A stretch of 43,461 nucleotides of DNA. It comes from Methanobacteriales archaeon HGW-Methanobacteriales-1. Lineage in GTDB: Archaea; Methanobacteriota; Methanobacteria; Methanobacteriales; Methanobacteriaceae. Numbering within the stretch: the stretch's first letter is position 1; each line of letters opens with the position of its first letter. This document shows positions 8,951-17,898 of this stretch, in pieces. The translations under genes were made by a program, and so were the position numbers. Location of the stretch: NCBI GenBank assembly GCA_002839705.1, contig PGYO01000014.1, positions 1-43,461 on the forward strand, read 5' to 3'. The notes beneath the pieces were generated by a model. That model saw nothing but the letters and a program-made list of their open reading frames with translations, did no database searches and was not told the DNA's origin.

Positions 8951-9253
8951 TTTATTACCCCGATTTATATTAAAATGATATCAATCAATATTAGATTATT
9001 TAATGGATTTAAAAACATTATTTAAAGGTAAAACTCAATTTAAACCCATAGATAATGATTAATCTATTCAATTAATTAGCTTCTAAATTAAATATTGTAT
9101 AAAGTAATTAATAAAATATTTGAAATGAATATTTTCAATAATTTCATTATATATAATTTAAATTCAAAAGAATTTAAAAAAAAATATATTACTTTTTAAC
9201 TCTATAATATAATAAATGATAATCGATTAAATAATAATCCGGTGGTGGGGTAA
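8951..9253. other. Divergent promoter region
   Basis: About 300 bases of very AT-rich sequence separate the ABC exporter genes from the beta-lactamase/rhodanese gene. TATA-like stretches occur on both strands, but I see no clear operator palindrome and no small gene. Confidence 0.35.
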
Positions 9254-10621
9254 ATGATATTTGAAATGATTAAATCTGCAGGCATTGCCCATAATTCTTA
9301 TTTTTTAGGTGCCCAGGGAAAAGCCAGCATAATAGATCCTCGAAGAGATGTAGATATTTATATTGATATGGCAGAGGCCAATAATTTCAAAATAGAACAC
9401 ATTTTTGAAACACACCGTAATGAAGATTATATAATTGGTTCTTTGGAACTGGCAGAACTTACTGGGGCCAAAATACTTCATGGTTCACAAGTGAATTTTG
9501 GTTATGGAAACCCCGTATTCGATAAAGACACATTTAGCTTAGGTTCTCTGGAACTAGAAGTTTTAGAAACACCAGGACATACTAACGAAAGTATATCACT
9601 TGTAATTAAAGATAAAAGTGTTTCTGATGATGCACAGATGGTTTTTGTAGGAGATGCACTTTTTGCCGGTGAAGTGGGTCGAGTTGATTTTTTTGGAAAG
9701 TCAGAAACGCCCCATATGGCTCGCTTATTGTACAATAGTATATATCAAAAAATATTGCCCCTAGGAGATCATACTATAATCTGCCCATCCCATGGAGCAG
9801 GTTCAGTTTGTGGAGCAGATATTCGAGAACAGGATATGACCACCATAGGTTATGAAAAAAAGACAAATCCATTACTACAGCTAAGTGAAGAAGATTTTAT
9901 TCAAACAAAAGTGGAAGAAAAACTTTATACTCCACCTTACTTTAGGCAAATGGAAATTAACAATCAGAATGGGCCCAAAATACTGGGGAGTATCCCCTAT
10001 ATAACCCCATTGAATGCACACGAAGTTAAATCTAAGGCATTTAAAGGTGCTCAAATAGTTGATGTTAGAAAGCCAACCAGCTTTGGTGGAGGTCACATCC
10101 CAGGCAGTATTAATATTTGGAGAGAAGGTCTGGGAGCTTATGCAGGGTGGTTCTTGAATTATGAAGATCCTATAATTATCGTTGATGATAATGAAAAACA
10201 ATTAGATGAAATAAAACGATACCTCATAAGATTAGGTTATGATAATATCTATGGTCATTTATCAGATGGTTTTCCATCATGGTATATGGCTGCTATGAAA
10301 GTTGAAAACCTAGATATGTGGTCCGTTCAACAGTTAAAAGAAGCTCAAGATAATGGGCAAGATATATTTTTACTGGATGTGAGAAAATTAAATGATCGTA
10401 AAAAGAAATATATTGAAAATTCCCACCACATATGGGTAGGAGAAGTGCCTTTAAAACTAAATGAAATTCCAAAAGACCAGGCAGTTATAATATACTGTGA
10501 TTCTGGTTATAAGTCAACTATTGCTGCTAGCATATTACAAAAAAATGGATATAAATCCGTTAAAAGTGTTTTAGGTAGTATGGGAGCCTGGTTAAAGGCC
10601 GAATATTCCGTGGTTAAATAA
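9254..10621 (+). CDS. Metallo-beta-lactamase-fold protein with two rhodanese domains
   Basis: 455 residues: beta-lactamase-fold domain (about 1-225), rhodanese domain 1 (255-355) and rhodanese domain 2 (360-455), the architecture of CstB-like persulfide-handling proteins. The canonical H-x-H-x-D-H metal motif is replaced by H-R-N-E-D-Y (from His54), while G-D-A-L-F and C-P-S-H-G are kept, so the iron site of a persulfide dioxygenase is incomplete. Rhodanese 1 lacks the active Cys (V-D-D-N in its place); rhodanese 2 keeps it (Y-C-D-S-G-Y-K-S, Cys415). It may handle sulfane sulfur without being a dioxygenase, plausible in a strict anaerobe. GGTGGGG precedes the ATG. The next gene, a flavin-binding protein, lies 81 bases downstream. 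Confidence 0.85.
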   Translation: MIFEMIKSAGIAHNSYFLGAQGKASIIDPRRDVDIYIDMAEANNFKIEHIFETHRNEDYIIGSLELAELTGAKILHGSQVNFGYGNPVFDKDTFSLGSLELEVLETPGHTNESISLVIKDKSVSDDAQMVFVGDALFAGEVGRVDFFGKSETPHMARLLYNSIYQKILPLGDHTIICPSHGAGSVCGADIREQDMTTIGYEKKTNPLLQLSEEDFIQTKVEEKLYTPPYFRQMEINNQNGPKILGSIPYITPLNAHEVKSKAFKGAQIVDVRKPTSFGGGHIPGSINIWREGLGAYAGWFLNYEDPIIIVDDNEKQLDEIKRYLIRLGYDNIYGHLSDGFPSWYMAAMKVENLDMWSVQQLKEAQDNGQDIFLLDVRKLNDRKKKYIENSHHIWVGEVPLKLNEIPKDQAVIIYCDSGYKSTIAASILQKNGYKSVKSVLGSMGAWLKAEYSVVK

Positions 10622-10702
10622 AATAATCATAAAACCATATGAATTATTGAATTATGTGAATAATATTAAATTTCATTTTAAAAAAAATTAAAAGGTGATG
10701 TT

Positions 10703-11179
10703 TTGAGTTTATACAAAGTGCCCCTAATAAAAAAAAATGAGTACGATTTTATTATCAAAAATAATTTCATTAGTAGAATTGCCTTCACTGGAGAATATCC
10801 ATATATCGCCCCATTTCTATATGTTTTTCAAGATAATCATCTTTATTTCTTATCTACAAAATATGGGAAAAAAATCAAGAGATTGGAGAAAAATCCCCGG
10901 GTAGCTGTGGAAATAGAAGAATATAATAAGGACTTATCCGATTACCAGTTTGTAACCTTGCAAGGCCAGATTATAGAAGAAGAATCACCCGAAAAACGAA
11001 AGGAAGTAAGACAGCTTTTTGCCAATCTTATCAAATCAAAGGGTTTATCTAGAAATATTTTAGCTGCTTTAGGCCATTCTCCTGAGGATCCATTAGATTG
11101 TCTCGTTCAAAAAGAGTGTTCTTATGTGTGGAAATTAGTTAATGTTAAATCAATTATTGGTATAAAAAAAGCAGAATAA
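10703..11179 (+). CDS. Pyridoxamine 5'-phosphate oxidase-like flavin-binding protein
   Basis: 158 residues with the split-barrel fold of the PNPOx-like family: I-S-R-I-A-F near residue 25, P-Y-I-A-P-F-L-Y-V, then L-Y-F-L-S-T-K-Y-G-K-K-I-K-R-L and N-P-R-V-A-V-E-I-E. Such proteins bind FMN, F420 or haem; this one resembles the NimA/general-stress type more than true PdxH. The start is TTG with AAGGTG upstream. Location just after the rhodanese protein suggests a shared redox or sulfur-stress role, which is inference. Confidence 0.82.
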   Translation: MSLYKVPLIKKNEYDFIIKNNFISRIAFTGEYPYIAPFLYVFQDNHLYFLSTKYGKKIKRLEKNPRVAVEIEEYNKDLSDYQFVTLQGQIIEEESPEKRKEVRQLFANLIKSKGLSRNILAALGHSPEDPLDCLVQKECSYVWKLVNVKSIIGIKKAE

Positions 11180-11256
11180 TGAATTCAGGATTAAAAAACA
11201 ACAAAAATTTAATATTTCAAATTTTTTTAGAGTATTAAATAAATTTAGATTTAAAA

Positions 11257-11508
11257 TCAAATAGAAATAAAGTTGGGTTCGCTTGAAGGAGGCTGTTCAC
11301 CAAACATTGCCAAAAATTGGGGGGATATGGTTAATTTGGATTCCAAAATCCTCCAACAAAGCTCATGGTACCCTAATTCATCTCTTATCATCACAAAGGT
11401 ATAACTTCTTTGTAAGGTTAATGTGATTATTTTCACCAAAAGTTCAAGACATACATTTCCAGTGAAAAAATAAATTTCCAAATTGTGGATAAACCCAATA
11501 TTATTCAT
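11257..11508 (-). CDS. Possible small gene or gene remnant
   Basis: 83 codons with ordinary codon use for this genome and a locally higher GC content than the flanking spacer. There is no ribosome site, but a TATA-like TTTTAAATA lies about 22 bases before the ATG, compatible with a leaderless message. The product has a hydrophobic centre and no recognised domain. It may be spurious or the end of a decayed gene. Confidence 0.35.
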   Translation of the reverse strand: MNNIGFIHNLEIYFFTGNVCLELLVKIITLTLQRSYTFVMIRDELGYHELCWRILESKLTISPQFLAMFGEQPPSSEPNFISI

Positions 11509-11658
11509 TTAAAATGAAATATTGGTTTATTTAAAACCCAATAATAATCTAAAGTCTATAAATAAGATTATTAATAATATTTAAAGCATATTAGATTTTA
11601 ATTCTTTAATTAAACTAATTAAATGAATTTATAATATTTTTAAAGAATTATTAATTGA

Positions 11659-11796
11659 CTAATTATCTAAAAATTTAGTATAATCCCACATTAATTTAAA
11701 TTCCAATATATATGCTAGTTTTAATTCATTTAAATTATCGATGTCTCCATGAAAAGCATATAACCACCATTGATATCCCACATTTAATGTGAGCAT
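11659..11796 (-). CDS. Possible 45-residue small protein
   Basis: Short minus-strand frame beginning M-L-T-L-N-V-G-Y-Q-W-W-L-Y and ending in L-D-N. Three Trp codons in 45 make a chance frame in AT-rich DNA less likely than usual. An AGGA lies upstream with long spacing; a GTG two codons earlier is an alternative start. The hairpin-forming CACATTTAATGTG lies inside its first codons. No family recognised, and the rest of the 11.5-11.95 kb spacer is featureless. Confidence 0.3.
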   Translation of the reverse strand: MLTLNVGYQWWLYAFHGDIDNLNELKLAYILEFKLMWDYTKFLDN

Positions 11797-11950
11797 ATTC
11801 ACTAAAATCCTATTCGTATTAATTAGTTAGAATTATTAAATAAATCTTATACATTCCAAAGTTCAAATATTAGAATAATTATTAGTTCTATTTGATGTGA
11901 TAGTAAAAACTATTTTTACGTCTCATAAATTTCCGGTTGATGGTGGTAAA

Positions 11951-13348
11951 ATGGAAAATAAACTTCGTAAAGAAGCTGATAGTTTAGGAGAAGTTCAGGT
12001 TCCGAAAAATAAGCTGTGGGGTGCTCAAACCCAGCGTTCTTTAAAATATTTCAACATAGGAGAAGAACTAATTCCTCGTGAAATGATAGAATCCTATGGA
12101 ATTTTGAAAAAAGCGGCAGCAATTGTAAATTACAATGAAAAAAAACTTAATAAAGAGCAAAAAGATTTAATAGTTCAAGTCTGTGATGAAATATTAAATG
12201 GAGAGCATCAAAATCAGTTTCCACTCCATGTATGGATGACTGGAAGTGGAACTCATTTCAATATGAATATTAATGAAGTTATCTCTAATCGATGCTCTCA
12301 ACTAGCTGGAAAACCTTTAGGAAGCAAAATACCCGTACATCCCAATGACCACATAAATATGTCGCAATCATCAAATGATACATTTCCTACAGCCATGAAC
12401 ATATCAACTGCTAAGGGCATAACAGGGAGACTTATTCCTTCAATAACTCAATTAAGAGATGCTTTAGGTAAAAAATCAGATGAATGGAAAGATATTATTA
12501 AGGTAGGTCGGACCCATATGCAGGATGCTACCCCCATAACATTAGGCCAGGAATTTTCAGGCTATGTGGGCATGTTAGATGACAACCTAGAACGTTTAAA
12601 TGATTCTTTAAAGGGCGTTTATAAAATAGCCCTGGGTGGAACTGCTGTGGGAACTGGAATTAATTCATCTCCAGAATTTGGAGAAAAAACAGCTGAAGAA
12701 ATTGCAAAATTAACCAAAATGCCTTTTATAACTGCAAACAACAAATTTGCAGTTCAAGGATCACATGATGACTTAGTAATGGTTAGTGGAGCCTTGAAAA
12801 CGTTAGCCACATCACTTTTTAAAATTTCTAATGATATTCGTCTATTGAGTTGTGGACCTCGCTGCGGTTTTAATGAGATTAATATTCCATCCAATGAGCC
12901 AGGATCATCAATAATGCCTGGAAAAATTAATCCAACACAGTGCGAGGCCTTGGCCATGATTTCAGTTCAAGTGATGGCCAATGATATGGCAGTGACTCTG
13001 GGTGGGGCCGGAGGGTATCTGGAAATGAACGTTTACAAGCCACTCATGATCCACAATATAATGCAATCTATTAGAATAATGGTGGATGGATGCCATAATT
13101 TCACTAAATTTTTGGTAGAAGGCATGACCGTAAATGAAGAACAAATTAATTATTTTCTGGAAAGGTCTTTAATGGTAGTAACTGCCTTAAGTCCAGTAAT
13201 TGGATACGACAAAGCATCAAATGTTGCCCACTATGCTTTAGAAAATGATTTAACTATTAAAGAAGCCGCTTTAAAACTAAATTACATTTCAAAAGAAGAA
13301 TTTGAAAGAGTAGTGGATCCCTTGAAAATGACCCATCCTAATAAATAA
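11951..13348 (+). CDS. fumC: Class II fumarate hydratase
   Basis: 465 residues, the usual FumC length (E. coli FumC 467). Signatures present are [29 protein letters not shown] and the family loop [13 protein letters not shown], which carries the catalytic Ser. R-C-G-F-N-E and the C-terminal I-G-Y-D-K-A fit fumarase better than aspartase. The enzyme interconverts malate and fumarate in the incomplete reductive TCA pathway, which in this window also has pycB for oxaloacetate. An upstream GTG at 11897 extends the frame, but the ATG at 11951 with GGTGG before it is the likely start. Methanogens more often use a two-subunit class I iron-sulfur fumarase. Confidence 0.9.
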   Translation: MENKLRKEADSLGEVQVPKNKLWGAQTQRSLKYFNIGEELIPREMIESYGILKKAAAIVNYNEKKLNKEQKDLIVQVCDEILNGEHQNQFPLHVWMTGSGTHFNMNINEVISNRCSQLAGKPLGSKIPVHPNDHINMSQSSNDTFPTAMNISTAKGITGRLIPSITQLRDALGKKSDEWKDIIKVGRTHMQDATPITLGQEFSGYVGMLDDNLERLNDSLKGVYKIALGGTAVGTGINSSPEFGEKTAEEIAKLTKMPFITANNKFAVQGSHDDLVMVSGALKTLATSLFKISNDIRLLSCGPRCGFNEINIPSNEPGSSIMPGKINPTQCEALAMISVQVMANDMAVTLGGAGGYLEMNVYKPLMIHNIMQSIRIMVDGCHNFTKFLVEGMTVNEEQINYFLERSLMVVTALSPVIGYDKASNVAHYALENDLTIKEAALKLNYISKEEFERVVDPLKMTHPNK

Positions 13349-13479
13349 GCCAGATAAGTTAAAAATAAAATTAATTATAAAAGTGGATATTTTGTTAATA
13401 AATACTTAGTTAAAATATCTATAAGACAGATCATAGACTTTTAATTATATATTGATTATTAAAATCTATTCAAATAATT

Positions 13480-14163
13480 CTATTTCAAATTATTTAGTCT
13501 ATTTTGAACTTTTTCACTTTCTAGTTCTCTTAAAGCATTAGAGGATATCCACTTTGCACTTTTAAAATCCAATTTTTTTATTTCCATTGCAGTTTCAATG
13601 GCCATCTTATTTAAGACCATATTTCTTTTTCCTATTCCCCTTAAAGCCCAGTTAACTGCTTTTTTAACGAAATTTCGGTTATCATCAGATTCTCTAATAA
13701 TAACCGGGAAAAATTGCTCAAATTTATCATTTGTGGTTTTTTTATCATGCACTGCTAGAACAGCCATCATGGTAAAAGCTGCTCTTTTTACAAATTCTTC
13801 TTCCCTCTTACTCCATTCAAAAACTTTTTTATAAGCAAAGGGTGTTTTATCAAATAGATTCATACAGCACTGGTCACAGATGTCCCAAGTATCAAAATCC
13901 ACTACCCAGTTTTCCATTTGCTCCTCAGTAACTTCTACCGGGTCTTCAATCATAGTGGCCAATATTCTAGTCTCATGATAAGCAAAACTCCATAGCTCTT
14001 TTGCAAGAACATGATCTTTACCTGCTTTTTTTGCAATGCGCCTTAGCTCGGGTATTCGTACCCCATATACTTTTTCAGGATTTATACCAAAACGGGCCAT
14101 GCCTTCTACATCTTCTGGATTGGAAAGAGATTCTAATTCTTTTATTATTTCTTCAAATATCAT
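13480..14163 (-). CDS. AlkD-like DNA alkylation repair protein
   Basis: 227 residues of helical HEAT-like repeats. The N-terminal segment ending in Y-G-V-R-I-P-E-L-R-R-I-A-K is typical of AlkC/AlkD proteins, followed by V-V-D-F-D-T-W-D-I-C-D and W-A-L-R-G-I-G-K-R-N, which carry the aromatic and acidic residues used to hold alkylated DNA. AlkD enzymes excise positively charged N3- and N7-alkyl bases. It is the last gene of the PadR-led operon (61-base gap), which ties DNA repair to whatever that regulator senses. Confidence 0.87.
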   Translation of the reverse strand: MIFEEIIKELESLSNPEDVEGMARFGINPEKVYGVRIPELRRIAKKAGKDHVLAKELWSFAYHETRILATMIEDPVEVTEEQMENWVVDFDTWDICDQCCMNLFDKTPFAYKKVFEWSKREEEFVKRAAFTMMAVLAVHDKKTTNDKFEQFFPVIIRESDDNRNFVKKAVNWALRGIGKRNMVLNKMAIETAMEIKKLDFKSAKWISSNALRELESEKVQNRLNNLK

Positions 14164-14223
14164 GATAACCCATCTTTAATAATTAAAACTATAATAAACC
14201 ATAAATAATCATATTAAATGTAT

Positions 14224-15228
14224 TTAACCATAATATCCTTTTAAAACTCGCAATGCATTTAAAGTAATCCATTTACTGGGTTTTCCCTTTCTTTCAATTC
14301 CCACTTGAACACGCCCATTAAACGTATTTTCCAATAACCATTTACCATCATCATTCTGTTTGGATACCATAATATCAAAGGCATCCCTCATTCTTTCATC
14401 TTTATAACCCAGTTTAGTAAGTAGGCCCAAAACTTCCAGAGCATCTATGTTCCACATCAATGGAAAACCAAATTCTAGCCATTTAAAACTACCTAAAGTC
14501 GGAGGTTGGCTTCTTTTATAGATATGATGATTAAGCATATGTTCCGCCCCTTTATCAATATAATCCTCCATTTCGGGTGTTCTTTCATTTTTAGGTATTT
14601 CAGCAAAGACTTTAAGGGATTTTACAATGATGCTGTGACATGTGCGTTCACCATAACACCTTTTCCATCTTTTATATGGCCATTCATTTGGTGCTTTACC
14701 TGGTTCGTCATCAAATCTCTGGTATTTTATTAACCATTCTATTGCTTTTTGAATTCGTTCATCTTCTAAATACCCAAATTTAATAAGAGACCATACCATA
14801 TTTGCGGTAAGACATGGTAGAACTCGTTCATAGTCACCTTCTCCGTTTTTATTACTTATATACGAAAATGCACCACTAATTGGATCCTGAGCAGTTTTAA
14901 ATATGAATTCACAGGTTTTTCTTATTCTTTCATCTTTTCCATTAGCTCCCAGCTCGGCAAGTGTTATTAACTGCCATGAAGTCCCCTTATATTTTGCTCG
15001 ACTATAAAAATTCTCAGGAATCCCCCAATATCCTCCAATTTCTTGTTTAGCCAATATTTTAGGAACTACTCCAATTTCCATGATTTTTTCTTGGGCATTT
15101 TTTACTTCCAAATCATTTTTGGGCCTATCAAGAATATCCCTCAAAGTGAAGTATCTAACTGAAGGATTATTTTCTTCAAGGAGCCATCCTGTAGGATCTG
15201 CATTTAAATGAGATTTCCAGCCAGCCAT
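14224..15228 (-). CDS. Alpha/alpha-toroid (prenyltransferase/squalene-cyclase-like) repeat protein
   Basis: 334 residues, soluble, mostly helical, with repeats of the pattern ...W-L-I-K-Y-Q-R-F-D-x-E and ...Q-N-D-D-G-K-W typical of the QW-like repeats of terpenoid cyclase/prenyltransferase toroids. The D-x-D-D cyclase motif is not visible, so a squalene-cyclase reaction is unlikely; a binding or uncharacterised enzymatic role is more plausible. Such proteins are sometimes labelled as nitrogen-fixation proteins, which nothing here supports. The start has AGGTG five bases upstream, 9 bases after the amidohydrolase gene. Confidence 0.68.
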   Translation of the reverse strand: MAGWKSHLNADPTGWLLEENNPSVRYFTLRDILDRPKNDLEVKNAQEKIMEIGVVPKILAKQEIGGYWGIPENFYSRAKYKGTSWQLITLAELGANGKDERIRKTCEFIFKTAQDPISGAFSYISNKNGEGDYERVLPCLTANMVWSLIKFGYLEDERIQKAIEWLIKYQRFDDEPGKAPNEWPYKRWKRCYGERTCHSIIVKSLKVFAEIPKNERTPEMEDYIDKGAEHMLNHHIYKRSQPPTLGSFKWLEFGFPLMWNIDALEVLGLLTKLGYKDERMRDAFDIMVSKQNDDGKWLLENTFNGRVQVGIERKGKPSKWITLNALRVLKGYYG

Positions 15229-15237
15229 ATTAACACC

Positions 15238-16077
15238 TTACTTTAAATCAAAAAGACGGGCTGCGTTTTCCCCTAAAATTTTCTTTATATCGTCTATACT
15301 AATTTCAAGGCTTTTTATTTTCATTATATCTTTTCCAGGATTTACCCAAGGATAATCTGAACCAAACAATATCCTATGGGAACCAATAGTCTTTATAAGG
15401 TCAATTGATTCTTCATCATCCAATGTAGTGGGACTATCAATATGAGAAATAGCAATTGCTGTATCAAACATTACATTAGGATATTTATCTGCTATTTCTA
15501 CTGTTTGATCCCAAAAACCATTACCTAAATGTGCTAAAATGAGTTTTAAATCAGGAAAACTTTCTAAAACTTTAATCCATCTATTTGGTTCACCAAGATC
15601 AGATTTATTATCAATATTCATTCCGGAATGGGCCGTAATAGGCAAATCATGTTTAACCATCCAGTCATAAATCGGCCACATTCGTTCATCATCTGGAGAA
15701 AAATTTTGAGCTATGGGATGAATCTTTAGGCCTTTCATTCCCCAATTATACTTGTGTTCAAGCTCTTCCACCGGAGTTCTGCCATTCATAGTGGGACTTA
15801 CTGATATAAACGGAATGAACATAGGATATTTAGCAGGTTTGTTTTTTCCAGATCGCGTTATGGCTACCGTCCAAAAATTATTGTTTTTAAGCTGGTTATC
15901 AGGTGCAAAGCTGACCATTACTGCCTTATCAATACCTGCATTTTTCATATCATTTAAATAATCATCAGGCGTACCATAGCTGTAATAATCTACCCCATGT
16001 TCTTCTTTAATCATTTCCACAACCATTTGTCCAACTTCTTCAGTGGGATGGAGGTGTACATGAGCATCTATAATCAT
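15238..16077 (-). CDS. Amidohydrolase family metal-dependent hydrolase
   Basis: 279 residues with the TIM-barrel amidohydrolase_2 pattern: D-A-H-V-H at the N-terminus (metal ligands His6 and His8), G-L-K-I-H-P at strand 4, T-A-H-S-G, L-A-H-L-G and the final L-F-G-S-D-Y-P-W carrying the catalytic Asp. The relatives are ACMSD-like decarboxylases and lactone hydrolases; the substrate cannot be named. Its ATG overlaps the stop of the preceding gene by one base (TAATG), so translation is probably coupled. Confidence 0.83.
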   Translation of the reverse strand: MIIDAHVHLHPTEEVGQMVVEMIKEEHGVDYYSYGTPDDYLNDMKNAGIDKAVMVSFAPDNQLKNNNFWTVAITRSGKNKPAKYPMFIPFISVSPTMNGRTPVEELEHKYNWGMKGLKIHPIAQNFSPDDERMWPIYDWMVKHDLPITAHSGMNIDNKSDLGEPNRWIKVLESFPDLKLILAHLGNGFWDQTVEIADKYPNVMFDTAIAISHIDSPTTLDDEESIDLIKTIGSHRILFGSDYPWVNPGKDIMKIKSLEISIDDIKKILGENAARLFDLK

Positions 16078-16475
16078 TATTTAACCTCAACTACTTTATC
16101 AGATTTATTGTAGGCCATAAATCCCATTCCCAAAGTTATAACTGGAATCATTACATAAGTAAGGCCAATATCCATCATATAATTCAAAAAACTCATTTGC
16201 ATAGGGCTGGCCGGCATGAACATGAAAAGATCTATAGTGATATTGATAATATACCACAAAATGCCCATCAAAAAACCTTCTTTTACATAATCAGATTCTA
16301 AATTCTTTAAATAATAATATGCAAGAGTTATCACCACCATAGAAAGAACTAAAGGCATTATAGATTCAAAAAGAGGCCTCATTGAAGTTTTTAGGGGAAA
16401 AACAACAAAAGAAATCGCAAAAGGGATCAGCCAGACCAAAACCCCATATATTATTATTTTCAAATTTTTGTTCAT
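16077..16475 (-). CDS. Four-helix membrane protein in the PadR operon
   Basis: 132 residues with four membrane helices (about 6-26, 36-54, 66-86, 98-120) and a short charged C-terminus. No family recognised. It starts 4 bases after the GyrI-like gene, with AGGTA before the ATG, and its stop overlaps the amidohydrolase start. As a small membrane protein in a regulator-led operon it could act in export or sensing; this is inference from context. Confidence 0.7.
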   Translation of the reverse strand: MNKNLKIIIYGVLVWLIPFAISFVVFPLKTSMRPLFESIMPLVLSMVVITLAYYYLKNLESDYVKEGFLMGILWYIINITIDLFMFMPASPMQMSFLNYMMDIGLTYVMIPVITLGMGFMAYNKSDKVVEVK

Positions 16476-16479
16476 TTTT

Positions 16480-17112
16480 TTACCTATTTTTCTTTAAGGG
16501 TTGTCTTATAATCGTTCTAAGTCTTTCTGGTTTTGTACGCCGCATATCACTTAAATAGATCTCATGATGTCGTTGACCATGGATGTTGCCATCAAATGCA
16601 TATCCTTCTTTCTCAATAAATTCATGCAATGCTGCAACTGTGGGGCCTTCTTCAGAGTAGGGGCCAATATGCATAATTTGGGCCGATGGTCCTTCTTCCA
16701 AACTTTCAAACCTCATCTTAGAAAGTGCTGCCGGATTTTTCTTTTCCTCAACATCTTCCATGGCTTGTTCAATCATGGATTTAGTAATAAAATCAGGTTG
16801 CAGAATCATGGCTGTCCATTTCCAGCCTGATTTATCTTCCACATTGAAATCTTCCATATTATTCACCCACCACAGGCCTTCTAAGGGCATTACCACATAA
16901 TCCTGGGATTTTTCTTTTTTAGAAATAAATTTTACTTTGAAAGAAACTGGAAAAAGAGCCTCCATCGCTTGTTGATATTCAATGGAAGTATTAGGATCTC
17001 CTTCCCCATCAATCATGAGATAGTTTAATTTAGGAACTTTTACAATTGCAGCTTTACTTTTAGAAGCTGAATAAATATCTTTTAATTCTTTTTTAAGGTC
17101 TATTTTAGGCAT
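16480..17112 (-). CDS. GyrI-like effector-binding domain protein
   Basis: 210 residues. The family features are P-K-L-N-Y-L-M-I-D-G-E-G-D-P near the start, the hydrophobic W-W-V-N-N centre and A-Q-I-M-H-I-G-P-Y-S-E-E-G-P-T in the second half, then H-E-I-Y-L-S-D-x-R-R at the end. GyrI-like/SOUL-type domains bind hydrophobic drugs and in some cases hydrolyse or sequester them. The ATG at 17112 has TGGAG upstream and starts one base after the PadR stop; the frame is open further upstream but those codons overlap padR. Likely a drug-binding partner of the PadR regulator. Confidence 0.82.
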   Translation of the reverse strand: MPKIDLKKELKDIYSASKSKAAIVKVPKLNYLMIDGEGDPNTSIEYQQAMEALFPVSFKVKFISKKEKSQDYVVMPLEGLWWVNNMEDFNVEDKSGWKWTAMILQPDFITKSMIEQAMEDVEEKKNPAALSKMRFESLEEGPSAQIMHIGPYSEEGPTVAALHEFIEKEGYAFDGNIHGQRHHEIYLSDMRRTKPERLRTIIRQPLKKNR

Positions 17113-17113
17113 T

Positions 17114-17677
17114 TTATGACTCCATTTTATTAATCCCATCACTCTCTTTAATTTTTTGAATGAAATTTTCTACCCATGATTTTTCTGCTTTTAAAAGGGC
17201 CAGAGGGCGGGTAAAAAGAGCAATTACATTGTAAGGAGAATTTATACTTTTATGCATCGCTATTGATTCTTCCAAAAATTCAATGCGTTCTTCTGTTGAT
17301 TTCAAATAATCATTTAGACAAGTTATAGCTTTTTCTGATCCTAAAATCTCAATATTAGCCATTCCCAAATCAAAGGAGTATATTTGTTTTTTATTTTCAG
17401 ATAAAATTTCCTGAACTTTTTCCTGCATGGCCTGCTGTCCTTCTTCGGTTATAGTATATACCTTTCTTGATGGTTTGCCTTCAGTAGTTCTCATTTTACT
17501 TTCGACAAATTTCTTTTCTTCCAGCCGTTTAAGAACATAATAAATGGATGAAAATCCTATATCTGCCCAATTACGCATTCCTCTCTTTTTTATAATCTGT
17601 TCAAGACGGTACGCATAGTGATGATGTTCATAAAGTAGTCCCAATATGGCGGCTTCAATATCCGATATTCTAGACAT
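17114..17677 (-). CDS. PadR family transcriptional regulator
   Basis: 187 residues. The winged helix (1-90) has I-L-G-L-L-Y-E-H-H-H-Y-A-Y-R-L near residue 11, G-F-S-S-I-Y-Y-V-L-K-R-L-E-E-K-K-F-V-E and G-K-P-S-R-K-V-Y-T-I-T-E-E-G, all classical for PadR. The longer helical C-terminus (90-187) matches the PadR/Vir_act_alpha_C class. It heads an operon of six genes with gaps of 1, 4, -1, 9 and 60 bases. A perfect palindrome lies five bases before its ATG, and the message is probably leaderless. It most likely represses the operon until a lipophilic or stress signal is bound. Confidence 0.9.
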   Translation of the reverse strand: MSRISDIEAAILGLLYEHHHYAYRLEQIIKKRGMRNWADIGFSSIYYVLKRLEEKKFVESKMRTTEGKPSRKVYTITEEGQQAMQEKVQEILSENKKQIYSFDLGMANIEILGSEKAITCLNDYLKSTEERIEFLEESIAMHKSINSPYNVIALFTRPLALLKAEKSWVENFIQKIKESDGINKMES

Positions 17678-17681
17678 ATTA

Positions 17682-17711
17682 TATTCTATATATAGAATAA
17701 TATAAAAAAGT
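17682..17711 (-). promoter_or_regulatory. Promoter and 18-bp palindromic operator of the PadR operon
   Basis: Perfect palindrome TATTCTATATATAGAATA at 17682-17699, four bases from the start codon. On the minus strand a TATA-like TTTATATTA (about 17699-17708) precedes it, so the palindrome covers the TATA-to-start interval. Position and symmetry fit an autorepressor dimer site. Confidence 0.6.
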
Positions 17712-17898
17712 TTCTAATTACTTAATCTTTGAAATTCAAAAAATATATTCCAAAAAAAAATGTTAAATTGTAAAATCGGCTGTTTAAAATAGTAATTACT
17801 AAAAAATAGCTTAAATAATAAATTCCATCCAATATCTTTCAATGAATTAATGTTTTCAATTTAAAAAAAAGAAAAAGTAATGAGTTTGTTGATTTCAT

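Noticed and set aside
11897-11950. GTG-initiated 18-codon extension of fumarase
   Set aside because: The ATG at 11951 has GGTGG upstream and yields the normal FumC length of 465 residues.
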